64,000 nucleotides of DNA from Blastomussa wellsi (Eukaryota > Cnidaria > Anthozoa > Scleractinia > Plerogyridae): contig OX393569.1 of the NCBI GenBank assembly GCA_947652115.1, positions 1,431,315 through 1,495,314 of the forward strand. Reading direction: 5' to 3'. Positions 1 to 11,900 of the stretch are shown one piece after another. Position 1 is the first letter of the stretch; every line of letters starts with the position of its first letter. The notes below the pieces were generated by a model. That model saw nothing but the letters and a program-made list of their open reading frames with translations. It did no database searches and was not told the origin of the DNA. A program made the translations under genes and the position numbers.

Positions 1-1034
1 CATAGTTTATTCCACAGAGGCTTAATTGTGTCGAGGTCTATTGTTTAAGGCTGCACTTTAAAATATTGAAATTGGTCTACACTGCGGCATTTAAGTTCCT
101 TGCATTCCTAGCAGACCTACATGAAGCTGCCCAGAAAATTATAACTGTCAGTATTATATTTTAACTTGCTTTACATCAAACAAGTTATTACAGGCCAGTT
201 CTTGAATTTTGTGAGTTTAAAAAAATGAATTAAGTCAGTAGATGTTAAAACTGGAGTAAAACTATTTGATTGACAAAACAAAGATAGTAACAGTATGATT
301 ATTGTACAAAACAATGGCTTGTGTTGATGACCTTTGTTAGGTAATCATGTTACCTCAGTCTGTTTTGCAATTCTTAATTTTCATGTGACATCATAAAATT
401 CTGAAATCAAAATTCGCTAGGCCCGCTAAATTTTCTTTGCCACTAGGTGTAAGGCTAACTAAAAATCTTCACAAATTTTCAGCTCGATAGTACCCCTTCG
501 TTCTGAAAACAGAGCATCTTGAATATTCGAGTGCTCGGCCATATGTGACATCAAGCTGAGAACCATGACAAAACTGTTTTGTTTAAAAAAAGTCTATCCT
601 TTCGATTTTCAGATGCTTGAACATTTCAGATATAATAAGTGGTGTTTATGTGTAAGTATAATATCTTATGAGCCAAAAGTTGTCACTATTATAGCACAAT
701 TTAATTCCAGATGGTTTCACGTGCATCACGGCGGCCATGTTTGTGCCCCTTGGAAGGACACAAATATGTCGTCTCCATACTAAGCTTTGCAAATTTTTGT
801 GGAACATTTTGGCAAATAACTTGTGAATGGGACACCGTACAGGCCTGAGACTTGAAGAAATGTTTTATTTATTTATCATCTACACTCGCCGAAATTCTAA
901 GCTTCTGTATTGTTTCGAATTTAGTATTTGATAGTGTGACAGTTAAAACCACCAATACTTTTTATTAGATAATGGCCTGTTAGAAAGCGTAAACATCCCA
1001 GGGAGCAGGCAAATTGCAACTCAAAATAACTTAC

Positions 1035-4000
1035 CATCAAACAAATATGGATGATTCACACATTTTCTAAGTTGCATCAAAATATTCATAAGTCTTGTCT
1101 TTACAAAAGCACTTGGAGAATTAAAGGCATCTAGAAAAGCAAATCGGTAAAATCATAAACAAATTACAAGTCCAATTGCATGCATTAACCTGTTGTTGAT
1201 GTTGTTAACTTTAATTTGCAAGTTTTGGAAAATAAATTAATCAATGACTGCTTATTACAACAAACTGTGTTACAATTAAGTTTAAGTTCGTTAAATTGCA
1301 TTTATGCTAAAAAATATAACTATATTTTTTCTATATAGTTTCTGTGAAATAGTTCTCAACTGAGCCAAATGGCACATATATATATATATATATACATGTA
1401 TTGCCAAAGCTTATCCCAGTTTTTGTAGCATTAAGCATCCTTCTAGGAATAATTCTACTCACCCCTGGATGGGATGCTAGTCCATCGCAGGGTTACCCCC
1501 CAGCACTGTTTCACCAGCACCCATTTATACACCTGGTTCAAAAGAGTCACTGTGAGATTGTCTTGCCTGAGAACACAATGCCCTAACCCGGGCTCCAACT
1601 CAGAGTCCGGCGCACTACCCATTAGACCACTACACCTCCCAAGTCAAATAAATGTCATGTTTGTTTCTACCTGAATCTTTCATGAGGATTGCCTTGTAAT
1701 ATCTTTTCTGTATATCTGACATGCCTGTATAGAGAAGGACCTGTTCCAACCAAAAGTGCATGCTCTTTAGAGTACTGTGATAACTTTCTTCTAGTATGAA
1801 AATATCTGCCATAGTTTTTTGATATTTCAAACTTAAAATAGCTGTCCCTGGATTAATCAGTTATAATAATTTCTGTTAAATAATCACTGCCTTTTGCAAT
1901 ATATCTCTGTCTGTGAATATTTAGTGATCAGACAGACATGTTTTATTTGGAGTCTTATACAATTAATAGTATTTCCACTATGGATTCAAAAAAAACTCTT
2001 ATGAATAATATTGTCTCCATCTCTCAGTTTTTACTACACTACACAATTTCCAGCAAGTGGCATTTTAATTATCCCTCTATAAATTTTTCCCCTTTTGGTT
2101 CAAAATTATTATTATTTTTCCTAGATTTTACATGCCTTACAAACCAACACTAAAACATATGATAATTAAGGTCATTCCCCTGTATTGCATTGCGCATCCT
2201 TACTGCGCACGATTTATTGCGTCATCAGCGCACGCACCTAAAGAAAACTGAGGCGTTTTATTTACGGCTTTGCTCGTGAAGGAGATAAATCGTCGTTTTC
2301 TCGTAAACGAGTATGGTGACCTATATTTTTTTACCCTTTTTCTGAGACTAGCAATCACTTTCTTCATATAACAGGAATATAAACAAATTCCCATTGCAGA
2401 AAAATAAATAATCGACGGAAACGTGAACTTATTGAACAGATATTGTGGCCTCGAGATCACTACATACTAGTAACAAGTTGAATCAACGTCGACTGGAAAT
2501 GCGTGCTTTCATAATGAAACATATATTAAATTGTTCCTTGAAGGCGATACAGTATATCTATAGTTTTTTCCCTTGTATTGCTTTCTCCCTATTTTTTTCT
2601 TCTCCCACAAGACGTGGCATGAGCTAGTCAAATGAAAACATTTCTGAAGCTGATATTTTAACCAATTATGGGGCATTTTCAAGGTGCTCCTGCTTCTAAA
2701 CGGATATGGGGACCCCTCTTTTTCATTACAAAATTTAAATTCCTTTACGATGAACAACAAATGGGCAAAGTTTGAACGAAAATCTATTGTCAGTTCTATT
2801 TCAGGGGAATGACCTTAATCTATATTCAAACTATTAAAACCTAAAATCATTTTAGACGTCTAACACTGTGACAGTTTTTGTGTCCCAGTTAATGTTTAGC
2901 TCACCTCAGCTTTTCTTGGTAAATGTGCCATCACCTTAAATTGAGAAAAAATACCGGTATATAAAATTTGCAAATTTTTCATAAAGTTCAATTTAATTAA
3001 ACATCTAAGGATATAATATTATTTTAATTATCATCTATTTTTAATTAATAAGTAACTGCTTTGTTTAACATACTGTACCTCATTTTTAACACGACGCAAC
3101 AGAAATGGAGACAAAATGTTTTGCAACTCTGAACTTTTCTCTGTAGTCAAGAGAATATAGCATAAAAAGTAATTTATTTTTATTAATAAACTTATTAATA
3201 ATAGCAATTAACCTGTGTTTATTACATGTAACAAATAATAGTTTCATATTTTTTGAATGACGTAACAGTGATCAAATAAGAGGTCATATGATTTCAACAT
3301 TGTATAAATCATAAATATTATTTTTTTAATATTAAATAATTTCCTAAAGGTGTCACACCTGAAACGTTATCAATATCTGTGTATCGTTCCACAAATTCCT
3401 CCACAGCATCAAGGGAAAATATTTCTGGGCTCACAAATGAGAGCAGGGAATATAACTAGAAGATTTCAATGACGAAAAAGTCATTATTAAATTATACATT
3501 AGGTAAAATCAAGGGAAAGATGTTAATCTGTCATAAGAGATTGAAGATATTTAAATGACTATTTCTGATTTTTATTGAACATAAAACTGAAAACATCCAC
3601 GGCAAATACATGATTCCAACAACATATCAAAAATTCACAAATACTGTAACTTTAAGGGGGACAAAAATTAAAATTAAAACCCTCCTCAGACTCAATTAAT
3701 TTGTTTGGGTTATTTAATTTTCATACCAATAAGCTTATAAAGTTTTGCTTTCGATAATTAACCAACAACAGTGACTTATATTAATATATTCTCCTGTTTT
3801 GCACAACTTTTGTTTTTGAGAAAAATAAGACAAATGGTGAAAAAAGATGAACAAAATTGGTTTATCAACCTGTCACTGCATGCAGTTACTACTGATGGCA
3901 TATTAAGGACGTTCGCACTTATTGTTTGTGCGCATCGTTACTGCGCACGGAATTTGTCACACCACGTCATCCATCGAGCGCGCGCGTTGAGGAAAAACAA

Positions 4001-7000
4001 AGGGCCAGAAGCCGTTTCGTAGCTTTGCTGGTAGTTTACTCTCTTAAGCTGTCGGTAACCCCTACTTTTTTTTCCATGAATTGATTTTATTTACAATTCT
4101 CGGCAGATTGTCAAAAAATGAACAAAAAATCAATGTGGGAAGTTTAAAAATTTTGAATTTTTCTGCCCAGAGGACATCGATTCCTGCCATCTTGCAGCTG
4201 TTAGGCGAATGGAAATGTGGTCGCTAAATGCGAATGTTTTCTTTAAGGAACCACACCAATTGAATAAATTCACTTTATGAGCAACATTTGACAGAGATAG
4301 TCCATTTCAAAGATTTATTTGCAATATTTTTGTGCTTACAGACACTGTAGCCGTATCTGCTAACAAATCGCGAGTTTTCAGATTTAGGGTGTTCTCCTCA
4401 GCATGTTAGCTCCAAAACAAAGTCGGTGACCCCCAATTGTTTTTGCATTTCTGACACATCAGTTAGTCATTATCTTACATTGGTGAGAGTTTCAGAAAAA
4501 AATCAGTGGTAGTAAAGTTTTGCGCTAACACCGTTAAATAAATACAGTCATGTAAAAATGACTAAAAAGTGTACTTTTAGTCCATTTAATCTTCAATTTA
4601 TAAAATTAAGCGTACCTCGTTCAAGTTATTCTGGACTGGTGTTCCTGTGAGTAATACCACAAAGTCTTTTTCAAACTGAAGAAGACAAGAGACGATTAAA
4701 ATCTGTGTGAAATGATAATTGTAATAATTATTGTTCACAAAGTTAATAATTAAAACTAAGTAAACTAAACATAAGAATTTTCTGATTCCTCCTCATGTTA
4801 AGTCACAGCCAGTAAGGTGTCAGCTCCCAAGCTCAGGATGCATAATGCGAAGGGCTGTATGCAAGGCTAGCAACACACTCCATAAAAAGTTATATTAGAG
4901 GTAAACTCTGCATACGAACCTAGTGGCCTATCAGGCCGGAGCTTATCCCGGTTTCTGTTGCATTAAGTGACAGAGAGTATTTCTACTCCCCATGGATGGG
5001 ATGCTAGTCCATTGCAGGGTTACCCCAGGCATTAAATTTGCCATTTATACACCCAGGGGTTTCAAAATGTTTTGAAGTACATGTAGGCGTCATCGACTGG
5101 AAGAGTAGGCGGCTGTTAAAAGTGAGCTTTTTGGTCAGAAGCTGATTGCTATGACAAGAGTAGCCGGCTGCATAATAATTGAGTAGCCGGTGGAACTCCG
5201 GCACCTACCGCCTTGTTTTGAAACCCCTGTATACCTGGGTGGAGAAAGGCACTGCAAGAGTCAAGTGTCTTGCCAAGAACACAATGCAGGGGCTCAAACC
5301 CGGACCGACTGATCCCGAGTCCAGCACACAAATCATCAGGCCACTCATACACAAGTAATATTAATATTAACATGAGAGACAGTGTTTCATCACATCTCCA
5401 AACAGAGAAGAGAGTTGAAAATATGGCACAAAGTGAAGAATTTTTGACAACCTTTGAGAAGACTGAAATGTGATGAATCACTCTCAAGTGTTTGAAAAAC
5501 ACAGTCTGTATAAAATTAAAATGATGAAGAAAAACAAAATATAAAAAATATGAGCTAGTTCTGATCAGATTTTCAAACCAGTCATGACCTGATTTCCTTT
5601 GTTTTAACTTGGTGAATTTATTGATTAAATGAATTTGAACTATGAGGGAAAACTCTTCAAAAACAGTCAAAACTTAAAGCAAGTATTGGGAAATTCGGTA
5701 TTACTTTGTGTGAACATGATATGCAACTAAATACAAACCTGGGACAACTCTTGATAAAGGGCAGATTTAGAATTTTTTAACCTGTGGGCTTCATCCACAA
5801 TCATTGCTTTCCACTGAAATCTATAAAATAACTGTGCTGGGTTAGTTTTGATGCATAATCATTGCACTTTAAAATTATTGTCAAGTAGTTGCAATTGGTC
5901 CCAGTCATCCATCATCCAATTATCGCTGAGCATTTTTACTCCACCCTGGTCAGGAGGTTACTCTATCAATAGCGTGGTTTCCTACCTAGAACTGAGGGTT
6001 TAAGAACTCCAAAGACCAGCACATAAAACCATTACTTAGCCTCCATTATTCTCACTTACTTGCTATTATTAAAAACTTTACAGTGAGGACACTCGAACCG
6101 TGAACACTTCACATTTATTTTAAATTTACATTTTTTTTTCCATTATCCCATGTTAGCCATTCATATAAACAGAAGAATTAGCTTTCTTAGGGGCTGAAAA
6201 CACTAATCCTTTGGTCTATGTCAAGAGCTCTCATTGGATAATCACAACAAAAAATGTAAAAACAAATGTCAAGTGTTCACGGTTTGAGTGTCCGCACTGT
6301 AATTCTAGAGATTTGTTGACTTTAAGTTTATAAAGTCATTAGTTTAAGAAGTTAAACATTATTAATAATTTTAATATCAGACTGATTCAGATCCACTCAA
6401 CATTTTGCGGTTATACAGGACATGTACAATAGTCACAATTAATAATACATATCAAAAAGTGTAAACTATATATATATATAGATTTTCTTGAAAATATAAA
6501 CAAAATTATGGGTACAACACCAGCAAGACATGTGTTGTAGTTTCATAACCTTACTTGGATAGAAATGTTGTTTCCCGCAAACACATCTGCCAATGAAAGT
6601 ATACACACAAAATAATTATTGAGAAATTAAATACTTACCATGTAATTGAACAATTTAAAATTATTTACTATAATTTTAGTACTACAAAAAGACATTGATA
6701 TTGTTCTGTACCTCGTATGTTGTAAGTAGGACATTAAATGAAAAAGATGCATTTCCATATCCCATGTTCTGAAAATAACAATAAATTACATCAAAAATAT
6801 TTACCTGGAGCTTTAGTTTTTGTTATAAATAAATAGTAGACTATACAGTACTGAACATTATGATTATTTTTATATAATTTTGCACACTACCTAATCTGTG
6901 AGAATACATGTTGTGGTTTAAATTTATCATTGGTTTAAAAATAAAATTTTTAACCCAGTTTGATGTTGATTTCCCTTTGTTTCATGTTGATTAGCATAAT

Positions 7001-8260
7001 CTGAAACAAAGGGAAATCAACATCAAACTGGTTGAAAATTTTTCAAACCAAGGATAAATTTAAACCAGTAGAACATACACACGTGACAGTGAAGGTAATC
7101 TTCAAAAAATCCTGATAAAACTCAAACAGTTAACTGTGACACTAAAGATTAAAAAAAACTTTAACATGATTTAACAAATATTATGGTCAGCACACTCAGG
7201 AGTGAGAGTATACTAACAAAAAAAGATCTCTTCTTACCTGAGATTGAACAAGTTTCCTTATTGAGTCTTTCAGTTCCTCTCTGTCTTCTTTATCTCCAAT
7301 AAAATTCAGTACATTCTGGTTTCTTGAAAATCTTAAAATAAAAAAAAATGCTCCTCAACAATCACTTTCACATTGGTCTTCCTGCTGCTTTAAGGCACAT
7401 TCTTCTGTGGGCCTGTTGCACAATTAAACAGCTGCACATTACGCACTGCAACTACAAACAATTTAAACAGCTTACCTAGTAAATTCATTTTTCCAGTTTT
7501 GTAAAACAGACAATGGACACACAATAAGAAAGGGTCCTCTACAATTCTTTGATCTTTGAAGATTAGCCAAGAGAGCAATTGTCTGCAAGGCAAAATTTCA
7601 CCCAATAATCCAGATACATAACTAAATCTGATGTATATAATTCAATAAAAAGTTTATTGCATACAAAAATCAGGGACACCATCCAGTAGAACAAATCTCC
7701 TGCTGAATATTTGAAAGAGTCGAATAGTTTTAATGCCATCATAGAAACTAACTTACAAATGCCACCCATGGGGATGTTTCAGTTACGGTCCTATGATCCT
7801 CACCCCGGGCCTTCCACTACCCACCCACCCCACTCCCCCTTCAAACCCCCAGCCTGTACTGATGAGTAAGATTCCTATACATAGAGCTTAAAAATGTTCG
7901 CATAAAAATCATCCAACACCACTAATCCTAGAGCCTTGAAACAATTCTATTCTTGACTAGCACACTGTATTGCATGTTGCAAATTGTTACGAGTCGTGCT
8001 CATAGCACGCATTTTATCTTTCACACCTGTATCGTTTTTCCAAGACCCATTTCATCCCCGAGAATACAGCCGTGCCCACACTCAAAACAACGCTTCATCC
8101 ATTTCACTCCCTCCAGCTGATAGCCGCGCAGATGAATTCCTTGTAGACCACACTCCTCCAAGTCATTTTGAGACAGGTTTTCTTGAATATTAGCCTCCCT
8201 AATACTGTAAAGTTCCTTTAATTTTCTCTTTATCCTGTTCATAATTACTGATTTTGTCAA
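1035..8260 (-). CDS. CHD1L: CHD1L/ALC1-like SNF2-family chromatin remodeller, N-terminal and ATPase part, 3' end outside window
   Basis: This is an ATP-dependent nucleosome remodeller; the CHD1L family acts in PARP-dependent DNA repair in the nucleus. Twelve exons join in frame, in transcription order: 8027-8260, 7476-7582, 7238-7331, 6712-6768, 6555-6586, 5739-5820, 4616-4675, 3359-3455, 3079-3128, 2905-2934, 1671-1740 and 1035-1130. Helicase motifs appear in order: GDEMGLGKT (motif I, exon 1), CPLSVLQNW (Ia), [15 protein letters not shown] (motif II, DEAH-type), [13 protein letters not shown] (III), [10 protein letters not shown], then YYKAILMKD and [14 protein letters not shown] leading to lobe 2. 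All introns are GT-AG and the phases agree. Exons of 30, 32, 50 and 57 bp are notably small. I used the first ATG at 8260; a second in-frame ATG at 8242 is possible. Helicase lobe 2, the linker and the macro domain must lie left of position 1. Family assignment is strong and exon edges are good. Confidence 0.93.
1374..1396. repeat. (TA)n microsatellite
   Basis: About ten TA units directly beside SINE copy 1; possibly part of its simple-repeat tail. Confidence 0.85.
1402..1645 (-). mobile_element. tRNA-derived SINE, copy 1
   Basis: Read on the minus strand, 1640 to about 1570 is tRNA-like (box A around GTAGTGGTCTAATGGG, degenerate box B GCCCGGGTTAGGGC). A body follows with 'cacctggt', 'gggatgctagtcc' and 'aagcttatcccag'. 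The same body recurs at 4910-5345 and 56270-57330, with tails at 11776-11817 and 61262-61370, so it is an interspersed family. It lies in a CHD1L intron. Confidence 0.75.
2167..2818. mobile_element. TTAA-flanked MITE in a CHD1L intron
   Basis: The ends are perfect inverted repeats: TTAAGGTCATTCCCCTG at 2167 and CAGGGGAATGACCTTAA ending at 2818, with TTAA on each side. A 4-bp TTAA duplication is typical of piggyBac-type elements. The first 45 bp share 'TGCGCATC.TTACTGCGCAC' with the element at 3903, so they are related. No transposase is encoded. Confidence 0.75.
3903..4246. mobile_element. Second TTAA-flanked MITE, related to the one at 2167
   Basis: Begins TTAAGGACGTTCGCAC and ends GCGAATGTTTTCTTTAA, a weaker inverted repeat than the copy at 2167. 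It shares the internal 'GCGCATCGTTACTGCGCAC' block. Located in the CHD1L intron between exons 3359-3455 and 4616-4675. Confidence 0.6.
4910..5345 (-). mobile_element. tRNA-derived SINE, copy 2, interrupted by a hAT-type MITE
   Basis: Same family as copy 1: 'ccggagcttatcccggtttctg', 'gggatgctagtcc', 'ccatttatacac' up to 5053, then resuming at 5230 with 'tatacctgggtggag' and 'cttgccaagaacacaatgc'. The intervening 176 bp are an inserted MITE, listed separately. Confidence 0.75.
5054..5229. mobile_element. hAT-type MITE nested inside SINE copy 2
   Basis: Terminal inverted repeats CAGGGGTTTCAAAA and TTTTGAAACCCCTG. The uninterrupted SINE reads TATACACCTGG here. The left flank is TATACACC (5046-5053) and the right flank TATACCTG, consistent with an 8-bp hAT-style duplication carrying a small right-side change. 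The 173-aa minus-strand open frame across this region is a by-product of the repeats. Confidence 0.72.
5350..5640. repeat. Interspersed foldback repeat, copy A
   Basis: It contains 'gacagtgtttcatcacat', a spacer, then 'atgtgatgaatcactctc', and later 'gatttcctttgttttaac'. The same order of blocks recurs, better preserved, at 37325-37600, so this is a dispersed element abutting SINE copy 2. Confidence 0.55.
6081..6299. mobile_element. Tc1/mariner-type MITE, copy A
   Basis: Ends CAGTGAGGACACTCGAACC and GGTTTGAGTGTCCGCACTG, flanked on each side by TA, the usual Tc1/mariner target duplication. A second copy with the same ends lies at 50476-50687. No transposase. In a CHD1L intron. Confidence 0.75.
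6915..7066. repeat. Long foldback inverted repeat in a CHD1L intron
   Basis: Arms 6915-6988 and 7002-7066 are near-complementary; the cores CAGTTTGATGTTGATTTCCC and its reverse complement match perfectly, and the outer 'ggtttaaatttatc' pairs with 'gataaatttaaacc'. A transcript would form a long hairpin. Probably a MITE. Confidence 0.75.
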
Positions 8261-8908
8261 TTTTCATCACTTGCAAGTGACAGAAGGCAAAAACAACTAA
8301 AACAGCCAGGCGTTTCCTGTACGAACCGCGTGAAGCTGGTGAGAGTTGCGCGTGCGATCCCATCATTCCATGCGAACCGAGTACTGGAGAAGGCAAGCAG
8401 ATGTTCGAGTGGGCGCAACTAATTCGGGCGCGTAAAAGGTTGTTTTGCTGAACGCCACGAATTACAAGCTTCATCTTTTATTTTATGATTAATCCGTTAA
8501 TATTGGAAGATGCGATGAGACATTGATCCTCTATTCGTTGTCTCAGAGTACGTGAAAATTTTGAAGGCCGCTTCATCGCGGAAGGAAGTTTTTGTCAACG
8601 CTGTCACAATTCTGTTTATTTATACCTTGGAATTGGAATTTCTTCCTTCACAGCCGCGTTGGTGGAAAAAAACATCTGACATTGTGACGTACGTGTGCCA
8701 TCCCCAACTGCTGAAGTCCTTACGGAAAATCGTAATTTTCGAAAGAGTAAAAGCTTTAAATTCAAAAAAAGTTGTTGAACAGAGCGCCGGAGATTCCATT
8801 CTGCGTCTATCATTGTTTGGTAACAAGGTTTGTTCGCCCAGTTTTCATGGTTAGAGATCCAGTGACGAATTGTTTGTGAGAAAACGTTTTCATCAAAGAA
8901 GAAAGATC
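8261..8908. promoter_or_regulatory. Putative bidirectional promoter between CHD1L and the carboxypeptidase gene
   Basis: The first coding exons of the minus-strand CHD1L gene and the plus-strand carboxypeptidase start about 650 bp apart. The gap contains a locally GC-richer stretch (about 8320-8460) with several CG dinucleotides, unlike the AT-rich surroundings. I saw no clear TATA box. A shared promoter is inferred from spacing only. The open frames here (8552-8854 plus, 8199-8474 minus) have no recognisable domain and were not called. Confidence 0.45.
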
Positions 8909-11900
8909 ATGGCGGCGCATTGGCAAGTTCTACTGTTTGTCGTTTTATTGTCGTTTAATCCTCTCCGGGCGCAGAATGAAAGAGTTGTCGATTTTTCGCA
9001 TCACGACTACGATCAAATGACCGATGTTCTACAACAGTTGGCGAAAGATTATCCTTCGATAACTCGGCTGTATTCCCTTGGTCAATCAGTTGAGGGGAGA
9101 AATTTATTCGTCTTGGAAATAACGGACCATCCTGGGATCCACGAACCCGGCGAACCAGAATTCAAATACATCGGGAACATGCATGGAAATGAAGTGGTAA
9201 GCCGAGAAATTCTTCTTCACTTTATTGAGCATTTGCTACAGGCATACAACAAAGATGACGAAATAACTCAGCTAGTTGATACTACCAGAATCCATATTAT
9301 GCCTTCAATGAATCCCGATGGCTACGAAAAAGCGAAAAACGACAAACGAGACGACGAAAGGTCCAGATGTGATGGAGTGCTTGGAAGAACAAATGCAAAG
9401 GGAACTGATTTAAATAGGTGAGTGCAACTGGATCAGTGATTTTTCTAAAGGCATATCGTTGTATATTAATTTTACATTCTTTATTTTCCAATGGTCACTG
9501 TGGTTTCACGGTTGTTCACGTTGATTTTTAACTTGTAAAGTTAAGATTCCCAGTTTGTACAAATCAGTTGTACTGTACAGTGTACATTCAAATTGTTAAC
9601 ACTCCACCGTTAATTTGTTTCTTTCTCGACAGTCCTATTTATTTTACGCATTATTTGTTTAAAAGTTTAAATTTTTTTCTATTGTGTATTTTTATGTCAG
9701 ACGAAAACACTAAAAAATAAAATAATAAATATAGATCTTATGCATATTTTGGAATTTATGAAGACTTTCAGTTGGTCATTTTAATGAGCTTTTACGGTGC
9801 TTTTCCTGTACACATCAGATGGGATTCCCTCTCACACCATTAGACGTGGTGTTAAATGCAGGAATGGCTCTGGGACACTTAGATTTTTTTAGACTTTGAT
9901 TTTTTTGTCTAATAAAGAGAAAAAACAAATTCAATTATAAAAGCACAGAGGTGGAATCGATCCCGGGTCACTCAGATCAAGAGCTATTCCCACTAACCAC
10001 TACACTACTGAGGCCCGGCTACCGAACACCGAAAATTTTAAGGATTTATCGTGTTACCCTTAACATTCTTGAGAGCTCACCGCATAACCGGAGTGCTTAG
10101 TAGGCTAACCGGAGTGCTTAATAGTCTAACCGCAGAGCTCAGTAGGCTAACCGGATTGCTTAGTAGGCTAACTGCAGTGTTATAATAGGCTAACCAGGGT
10201 GATTTTGTAGTCTAATTTAGCTAACCAAACTTGTTCCCAGTGCATTCCGAGCCTGGAGCCATTCCTGTAATTAAGCGGTACTCACCATTAGCCATTTATG
10301 GCCTTTGTGAAGGGTCACTTTTGATTGCTTGATTACTGCAGATCTTTTTCCTTTCCCACTGGCACTCCTCCCTCCCTTCGGTAAGTACAGTGTATGGGGG
10401 TTTTAGGTCAGTGAGACAGTGCTTTTAGGGTGGCCGCTTGCAGGGTTGCCATGGATACCTCCTTCCTCATGCCAGGTTTGTTGGCCTGGCTACACCAACC
10501 TTTTAGCACCAGCTTAAAGCTACACCACCAGTTTAAGTGAGGCATTTTCAGTTATTGGATGTACCTTTTGATGAACTGTAAACTTGAAAAGCATTTCCCA
10601 CACTTGCCAGCATTGTAATAAAAGGCTAATGAGGGGCGTAGCCAGGAGTTCCCAGATGTATGCACAATCATCCAAGTATCCCTTTACCACCCCCTCCCCC
10701 TCCCCCCCCCCCCCCACACACACACACGCATACACATCATCAAGGGAAATATGCACATCTTTGCCAACAAGGAAGTTAAATGGTTCGAGGCAGATTACCC
10801 TTTTTGGTCATGTTGGTGTGTTGCAAAGTTGAATTTTCACGTTTTTGTTATTATTTTCGACTTTTTCAGGTACACATGTGTGTACATGTGCATACAGCTA
10901 GCTATGCCCCTGATAATAGAATAACTGTCTGCTTTTAATTCTAACTACCAGGAATTTTCCAGACCAGTACTCTGAGAAAGCTTCAGATGAAACTGAGCTA
11001 GCAACAGAAACACGTCTTGTAAAGGCATGGATTGATGACAACCCTTTTGTTCTGTCAGCCAACATTCATGGTGGCTCGTTAGTAGCTAATTACCCCTATG
11101 ATGATACACCAGACAAACGCAGTGTTTACAGTACCTCTCCAGATGATGACGTTTTCCGCCACGTGGCACTAACGTATTCTAAAAACCATGCTAAGATGTA
11201 TTCACAGGATTCAGCTTGCGAAGGAGATAATTTCAAAGATGGTATGTACAGTTTGTTACAAACAGTTTTTCATTTGCTTTTTATTTGTAGAGTCCTTGAA
11301 AAGCATTTTGATGTCTCAGAGAAGTAAAAGTTTCACATTGTAGCCTTAAAGTGCACCTAACCCCAAAATATTTTTTTTTGCTAAAATATACCTTTGCACC
11401 AGTTTGAAACGAATTGCACCTTTCTTTTCTCCTTTTTACCAAATTCTGGCTATTTATAGCATTCAAACGTTATGAAAACTGTGCATTATTTGTTCCACGA
11501 CCAAGTCAGAAGGGGCATCGCATCAAGTCTTTGTAAACATGCATGCAAATCAGTTTGTCACGTCAAATCGGGGATAGGCCCACGCCCCTTCACACCTTTA
11601 CTTCACATCAGTGAGTACAGGTGTTCTCAAACGTTACAATTTCCTTATGTTAGATTTACCAAGATTGAATAAATTTTGAGCAATGAAATCACACTTTTTG
11701 AAATTAATTTGTACTCAGCTCAGAGAACAGTAGATGGAACATACAGAGTGGTTTTGACTTGAGCATTGAAAGTGCAATAAGCTCCAGTGGTATGGGCCAC
11801 TAGGCTTGATGCAAACTTTACCTTTATTTTCCTGTTTTGTAGGGATCACTAATGGCGCAGCTTGGTACTCAGTCACCGGTGGAATGCAAGATTACAACTA

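Noticed and set aside
5149..5670. 173-aa minus-strand open frame
   Set aside because: It spans the SINE, the nested MITE and a foldback; there is no domain, and the frame is set by repeat sequence.
8552..8854. 100-aa open frame in the divergent promoter
   Set aside because: No domain and no Kozak or signal support; likely 5' UTR or promoter sequence.
10070..10200. CRISPR-like direct repeat array
   Set aside because: Units are contiguous, degenerate and without spacers, in a eukaryotic intron; it is a minisatellite.
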